A stretch of 46,902 nt of DNA from Luminiphilus sp. (GTDB taxonomy: Bacteria; Pseudomonadota; Gammaproteobacteria; Pseudomonadales; Halieaceae), in assembly GCA_028117185.1 (NCBI GenBank), contig JAOHHD010000010.1:1-46902 (forward strand), written 5' to 3'. Below, in pieces: positions 42,761 through 46,902 of this stretch. The notes below the pieces were generated by a model that was not told where the DNA came from, ran no database searches, and was given only the letters and a program-made list of their open reading frames with translations. How positions within the stretch are numbered: the stretch's first letter is position 1; every line of letters begins with the position of its first letter. The translations under genes were made by a program, and so were the position numbers.

Positions 42761-44874
42761 AACCTGAAACACCTGCCATCTTTGATTACCGGAAATACTG
42801 GGCAGAGTGCTTTGGACCCGCTCCGTGGCTACCCATGTCGAGAGAGGAGATGGATGAACTTGGCTGGGACAGCTGCGACATCATTATCGTATCTGGCGAC
42901 GGCTATGTTGATCACCCCAGCTTCGGCATGGCCGTCATTGGCCGCGTCTTAGAGGCGCAAGGATTTCGTGTTGGGATGATTGCGCAACCAGACTGGCGCT
43001 CCACAGAGGCATTTACCATGCTCGGCCAACCGAACCTGTTTTTTGGCGTCACGGCCGGCAATATGGATTCGATGATCAACCATTACACCGCCGATCGAAA
43101 GCGGCGCAACGATGACGCCTATACGCCCGGGAATGTGGCGGGTCAGCGTCCAGATCGCGCCATCACCGTATACAGCCAGAGACTGCGGGAGGCGTGGCGA
43201 GACACCCCCATTGTCATTGGCGGGATTGAGGCTAGCCTCAGACGAATCGCCCACTACGACTATTGGAGTGATCGCGTTAAGCGCTCGGTATTACTCGACA
43301 GCCGAGCCGATATTTTACTCTTCGGTAACGCGGAGCGCGCCATTATCGAAGTGGCTCATCGACTGGCACAAGGCGAGTCCATTGAAGCACTCACCGATAT
43401 CCGCGGCACCGCGCGCGTCGTCACGTCGCCCTATGTGGACCGGGCGATCATTGACTCCACGTCTATCGACGAACCGGGATTCATTGAAGCCCATGCCAAC
43501 CCCTATGACGGGATGAGTGCAGAGTCCTGCGCCACTGAGTCTGATGCAGCAGTGGCCGTCGCCACACCCGTGAGGCTTGTTGCGAGCATGAACCCTGATA
43601 CCCATGTCATTAGGCTGCCCTCGGCAGAAGCCGTGACAGCAGACCCGGCGCTTTACGCCCACGCCTCCCGGGTGTTCCATAAAGAAACGAACCCACATAA
43701 TGCTTTGCCGCTGATTCAGTATCATGGCGATCGCGCGGTATGGCTGAATCCACCTCCCATCCCGCTTGACACCGATGAATTAGACTGGGTATTTGAACTC
43801 CCCTATCAGCGGCTTCCGCATCCCGCTTATGGTGATGCAACAGTGCCCGCCATGGAAATGATCCAGCACTCGGTGAACATCATGCGAGGCTGTTTCGGTG
43901 GCTGCACTTTTTGCTCTATTACCGAGCATGAAGGTCGCATTATCCAAAGCCGGTCCGAAGCGTCTATCGTCAGAGAGGTAGAACGTATTCGCGATACCAG
44001 CCCCTCTTTCACCGGTGTGATCTCCGATCTGGGCGGCCCCACCGCTAATATGTGGCGCCTCGCCTGCAAAGACAAAGCCACCGAGGCGGCCTGCCGCAAA
44101 CTCAGCTGCGTCTACCCCGGCATTTGTAAGAATTTGAATACTGACCAAACGCCTCTTATCAGCCTGTATCGCAAGGCCCGGGCAGTTAAAGGCGTCAAAA
44201 AAGTATTGATCGCCTCAGGACTTCGCTATGACTTGGCAGTGGAAAGTCCAGAGTACGTCCGCGAATTGGTGACGCATCATGTCGGCGGCTACCTCAAAAT
44301 TGCACCGGAACATACCGAAACTGGCCCGCTGTCTAAAATGATGAAGCCAGGGATCGGTAGCTACGACCGATTTGCCGAGATGTTTGAACGCTTTTCTAAA
44401 GAGGCCGGCAAGAAGCAATACCTGATTCCCTATTTTATTGCGGCGCACCCGGGTACTACTGACGAAGACATGGTCTCTTTGGCACTGTGGCTCAAGCGCC
44501 ACCGCTTCAGAGCCGATCAAGTGCAGACTTTTTATCCATCTCCCATGGCAACCGCCACTGCGATGTATCACACCGGATACAACCCGCTGAAGCGGGTCAA
44601 GCGAGACAGCGGCACAATGAGTACGGTCAGAAAGTTAAAACAAAGGCAATTACACAAAGCCTTTTTGCGCTATCACGATCCCGATAACTGGCCATTGTTG
44701 CGGAAAACACTGAAAGCCATGGGACGACGTGACTTGATCGGCAATGGCACACTGCACCTCATACCGCCTCGCCAACCCCCTAAGCGACACCGACTAGTTA
44801 AACCCGGCGAGAAACCCTTTCGCACACAGCATACGGGTGAGCGACGTGGGAGCCTTAACAAGAAAAAGCGCTAA
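42757..44874 (+). CDS. ygiQ: YgiQ-family radical SAM protein
   Basis: Radical SAM enzyme of unknown substrate, 705 residues. An N-terminal B12-binding-like/UPF0313 domain starts [18 protein letters not shown]. The radical SAM motif CFGGCTFC (C379, C383, C386) lies within [20 protein letters not shown]. Further blocks are [43 protein letters not shown] and [16 protein letters not shown]. The C-terminus is basic ([12 protein letters not shown] ... KKKR) and may bind nucleic acid. E. coli YgiQ has the same layout. It overlaps the channel gene by 4 bp (ATGA) and converges on oxyR 10 bp downstream with no terminator visible. Confidence 0.93.
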   Translation: MKPETPAIFDYRKYWAECFGPAPWLPMSREEMDELGWDSCDIIIVSGDGYVDHPSFGMAVIGRVLEAQGFRVGMIAQPDWRSTEAFTMLGQPNLFFGVTAGNMDSMINHYTADRKRRNDDAYTPGNVAGQRPDRAITVYSQRLREAWRDTPIVIGGIEASLRRIAHYDYWSDRVKRSVLLDSRADILLFGNAERAIIEVAHRLAQGESIEALTDIRGTARVVTSPYVDRAIIDSTSIDEPGFIEAHANPYDGMSAESCATESDAAVAVATPVRLVASMNPDTHVIRLPSAEAVTADPALYAHASRVFHKETNPHNALPLIQYHGDRAVWLNPPPIPLDTDELDWVFELPYQRLPHPAYGDATVPAMEMIQHSVNIMRGCFGGCTFCSITEHEGRIIQSRSEASIVREVERIRDTSPSFTGVISDLGGPTANMWRLACKDKATEAACRKLSCVYPGICKNLNTDQTPLISLYRKARAVKGVKKVLIASGLRYDLAVESPEYVRELVTHHVGGYLKIAPEHTETGPLSKMMKPGIGSYDRFAEMFERFSKEAGKKQYLIPYFIAAHPGTTDEDMVSLALWLKRHRFRADQVQTFYPSPMATATAMYHTGYNPLKRVKRDSGTMSTVRKLKQRQLHKAFLRYHDPDNWPLLRKTLKAMGRRDLIGNGTLHLIPPRQPPKRHRLVKPGEKPFRTQHTGERRGSLNKKKR

Positions 44875-44884
44875 CGTGCAGCGA

Positions 44885-45784
44885 TTAAGTGCCGATGAGA
44901 CGCGTTATCAGATCGCCGAGTAGTCGAAATTCGACCCGCCGCGATGTCTTTTTTCGCCACATGAGTCCGATCTGACGGGTAATCGTCCGCTGATCAAAAT
45001 GCCTCACTGACAGTGTCGTATTAGCGGTAATGCCCGCCTTTACCGCCATGCTCGGCAGTAACGTGACGCCGATGTCATTGGCCACCATCTGTACAATCGT
45101 CGCGAGACTCGTCGCCTGGTAGGGAACCGTAATTTGGGAGTCGCGCAGCTCACAGGCCTCTAGCGCATGATCCCGAAGGCAGTGCCCCTCCTCTAGTAAC
45201 AACAAGGCTTCGCCACGAAGGTCCGCGCTCGTTAACCGTGAGCAGGTGGCCAGCGGATGAGATTGCGGACATGCCAGCAAAAATTCATCATTGAACAGTG
45301 GCATGGTTTCGACCTGCTCCGCTGGAAAAGGCAGCGCAAGTAACAGCACGTCAAGCTCACCCGCTTGCAACGCCGCCAGCAACGGCTGACTCAGAGCCTC
45401 TCGGATATACAACTTAAACTCCGGATAGAGGGCCCGAATTTCACCCAACAGCTCTGGCAACAAAAACGGGGCCACTGTTGGAATCACACCAAGCCGCATG
45501 CGCCCGTGAAAAGGCTGGCCCGCGCCCGCGCACAAGGACACTAAATCTTCGACGTCTACCAGCAGCTCGCGTGCCCGCGTGACCACCTGCTCTCCTGTCG
45601 TTGTCAGGAAGACCCTGCGATTGTTGCGCTCGATCAAACTCACGCCCAACACCTCTTCCAGCTCCAAAATGCCGGCACTTAGTGTGCTTTGGCTCACATG
45701 CGACGCGATAGCCGCCTGACCAAAATGTTGGTGCTGTGCAACGGCCGTCAGATAGCGCAGCTGTTTTAAAGTCGGCTGCCTCAT
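44885..45784 (-). CDS. oxyR: hydrogen-peroxide-sensing regulator OxyR
   Basis: LysR-family regulator, 299 residues from ATG 45784. The N-terminal winged helix-turn-helix (about 1-60, PTLKQLRYLTAVAQHQHFGQAA) is followed by the sensor domain. Both redox cysteines are present with the exact E. coli spacing: EEGHCLRDHALEAC (C202 and C211). Together with VLLLALPF and GITLLPSMAVKAG-like segments, this separates OxyR from other LysR proteins. It is divergent from rubrerythrin, a peroxide-scavenging gene, which supports the call. An 8-residue longer start at 45808 is less likely. Confidence 0.93.
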   Translation of the reverse strand: MRQPTLKQLRYLTAVAQHQHFGQAAIASHVSQSTLSAGILELEEVLGVSLIERNNRRVFLTTTGEQVVTRARELLVDVEDLVSLCAGAGQPFHGRMRLGVIPTVAPFLLPELLGEIRALYPEFKLYIREALSQPLLAALQAGELDVLLLALPFPAEQVETMPLFNDEFLLACPQSHPLATCSRLTSADLRGEALLLLEEGHCLRDHALEACELRDSQITVPYQATSLATIVQMVANDIGVTLLPSMAVKAGITANTTLSVRHFDQRTITRQIGLMWRKKTSRRVEFRLLGDLITRLIGT

Positions 45785-46047
45785 CCCAGTACCCTCGCAC
45801 GTACCCAAAGACCCGCAGCCACGGGCGTTCTCGCCTCACCGCTTCTCACTAGCGCACCTCCCAGTGGATCGTTTGGTTATGATTCGAGCTCATGAGATAC
45901 ATAGTAATCGTTTTTATCGATCGATTTTTTTTAAAATATCAGTAAGCCAAATATCAACGCCATCAGTATAGTAAGGAGTCAGTGGCATCTTGGTCCGAAA
46001 CGGCTGATGCCAACCCGACTGTGTTCAGCGAATTTAAGGAGTACAAA
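45785..46047. promoter_or_regulatory. oxyR-rubrerythrin divergent control region
   Basis: No convincing gene is seen in 263 bp. An AT-rich core (45890-45972) holds ATAG (45901-45904), TATCGATCGAT (45915-45925), a good -10 TAAAAT (45932-45937) without a good -35, and TATAGT (45967-45972). OxyR sites (spaced ATAG/CTAT elements) usually overlap a weak -35, so OxyR activation of rubrerythrin is plausible, but no full site is clear. A frame open to 45982 before the rubrerythrin ATG is probably untranslated. Confidence 0.4.
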
Positions 46048-46467
46048 ATGGAATTGAAAGGCAGTGCAACCGAGCAAAATCTCAAGGACGCATTCGCGGG
46101 TGAATCTCAGGCTAACCGACGTTACCTGTATTTCGCCTCTAAAGCGGATGTTGAGGGTTACAACGACGTCGCGGCAGTCTTCCGCTCAACAGCAGAAGGC
46201 GAAACCGGGCATGCTCACGGACATTTAGAGTATCTCGAAGAGGTGGGCGACCCAGCAACGGGTTTACCAATGGGCGATACCAAGAAAAACCTCGAAGCGT
46301 CTATTGCGGGCGAGACCCACGAGTACACAGACATGTACCCAGGCATGGCTAAGTCGGCACGCGATGAAGGCTTTGACGAAATTGCGGATTGGTTTGAGAC
46401 GCTTGCCAAGGCAGAGCGGAGTCACGCCAATCGCTTTCAAAAAGCGCTGGATAACCTCGACGACTAG
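46048..46467 (+). CDS. rubrerythrin (short form, no rubredoxin domain)
   Basis: Ferritin-like di-iron protein that reduces hydrogen peroxide. The 139 residues form the four-helix bundle with the expected iron ligands: E19 (GESQANRRY), E52 and H55 (EGETGH), E89 and E92 (GETHEY), E123 and H126 (AERSHA). The rubredoxin-like FeS4 tail of classical rubrerythrin is absent, so an outside electron donor is needed. The ATG at 46048 follows a strong AAGGAG; a longer frame from 45982 lacks this. It is divergent from oxyR and upstream of an iron-sulfur oxidoreductase, a set that recurs in aerobic proteobacteria. Confidence 0.93.
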   Translation: MELKGSATEQNLKDAFAGESQANRRYLYFASKADVEGYNDVAAVFRSTAEGETGHAHGHLEYLEEVGDPATGLPMGDTKKNLEASIAGETHEYTDMYPGMAKSARDEGFDEIADWFETLAKAERSHANRFQKALDNLDD

Positions 46468-46501
46468 TCACCTCCCGAGCAATCGGAACAGGGGTTAGAT
46501 C

Positions 46502-46532
46502 AGGGGAGCCGTAACAGCTCCCCTTATTTTTT
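46502..46532 (+). terminator. Rho-independent terminator after rubrerythrin
   Basis: Perfect 8-bp stem AGGGGAGC (46502-46509) and GCTCCCCT (46517-46524), 7-nt loop, followed by TATTTTTT (46525-46532). It lies 35 bp after the stop and may end or reduce transcription into the next gene. Confidence 0.92.
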
Positions 46533-46635
46533 GCTCACCCTGTGCATCACACTGGGTTTCACACCGATTAATATCCGATGAGCATCAGCCAGTCATAACC
46601 GGCCACTGCCATCAGTGATAAGAGAGAGTTATCTG

Positions 46636-46902
46636 ATGAGAGAAGGTAGCGTCGACGCCCCCACTCGACACCCAATTGAATGGAAAAGCGAATCGTTCTG
46701 GGATAAAGATGCCCTCAACGACGAGCTCGAACGCGTCTTTGACGTCTGTCATGGTTGTCGCCGCTGCGTCAGCCTATGTGATGCCTTTCCTACTCTTTTT
46801 GATTTGATTGACGAGTCGACCACCATGGAGGTCGATGGCGTTGATAAAGCAGATTTTGGCAAAGTGGCAGATCAGTGCTATCTCTGCGATCTCTGCTACT
46901 TG
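46636..46902 (+). CDS. iron-sulfur (Fe-S) oxidoreductase, N-terminal part (cut by window end)
   Basis: Partial gene of at least 89 residues, open at the window edge. It begins MREGSVDAPTRHP at ATG 46636 after a GAGAGAG ribosome site. A first [4Fe-4S] ferredoxin-type motif is CHGCRRCVSLC (C38, C41, C44, C48) and a second begins as CYLCDLC (C81, C84, C87). This layout fits the GlpC/heterodisulfide-reductase-like Fe-S proteins often found beside rubrerythrin, which may pass electrons to it. The C-terminal CCG domains expected of that family lie outside the window, so the call is provisional. Confidence 0.8.
   Translation, partial: MREGSVDAPTRHPIEWKSESFWDKDALNDELERVFDVCHGCRRCVSLCDAFPTLFDLIDESTTMEVDGVDKADFGKVADQCYLCDLCYL

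Noticed and set aside
45982..46047. 22-residue extension of rubrerythrin
   Set aside because: No ribosome site at 45982, while AAGGAG sits just before ATG 46048, where family similarity begins.
46617..46633. GATAA-N7-TTATC dyad at the Fe-S gene ribosome site
   Set aside because: Five-base arms are too short in AT-rich DNA to claim a switch.

Overview
The window is densely coded chromosomal DNA from a gammaproteobacterium. GC looks moderate (mid-50s by eye). The best guess is an aerobic marine lineage such as the OM60/NOR5 (Halieaceae) or a related cellvibrionalean group. The placement rests on gene order and protein similarity remembered from Pseudomonas and E. coli relatives, not on a search. 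Almost every gene is a recognisable core gene. I see no prophage, insertion sequence, CRISPR array, tRNA or rRNA.

Layout. (1) 1-4127: folE faces a convergent operon htpG-sixA-alpha/beta hydrolase, which is preceded by a near-perfect heat-shock (sigma-32) promoter. (2) 4128-15602: one long minus-strand respiratory block, sdhC-sdhD-sdhA-sdhB, a 259-bp gap with a perfect dyad, then sucA-sucB-lpd-sucC-sucD and a clear terminator. (3) 15603-18031: gltA and a FabH-like ketoacyl synthase, divergent from sdhC. (4) 18056-21268: phoB-phoR followed by hisC, with a 22-bp tandem repeat at the 3' end of phoR. (5) 21373-28586: smc-zipA-ligA-lytic transglycosylase lipoprotein. (6) 28711-36709: ttcA followed by a full cytochrome c maturation operon ccmABCDEFGHI. 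ccmB carries a +1 shift in a run of nine G. (7) 36966-37946: mdh. (8) 38079-44874: ybbP-ybbA divergent from tesA-Kv-type potassium channel-ygiQ. (9) 44885-46902: oxyR divergent from rubrerythrin and the start of an iron-sulfur oxidoreductase.

How the genes work together. The window encodes most of an oxidative TCA cycle: citrate synthase, 2-oxoglutarate dehydrogenase with its own E3, succinyl-CoA synthetase, succinate dehydrogenase and malate dehydrogenase. It also encodes the machinery that matures periplasmic c-type cytochromes for respiration. Around these lie chromosome maintenance and division genes, phosphate sensing, tRNA thiolation, and a peroxide-response locus.

No wholly new multi-gene system is evident. 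The points most worth checking are the ccmB poly-G frameshift, the perfect dyad in the sucA leader, the zinc-ribbon tail on the potassium channel, the head-to-head overlap of ybbA and tesA, the structured ccmD-ccmE spacer, and the phoR-tail tandem repeat.
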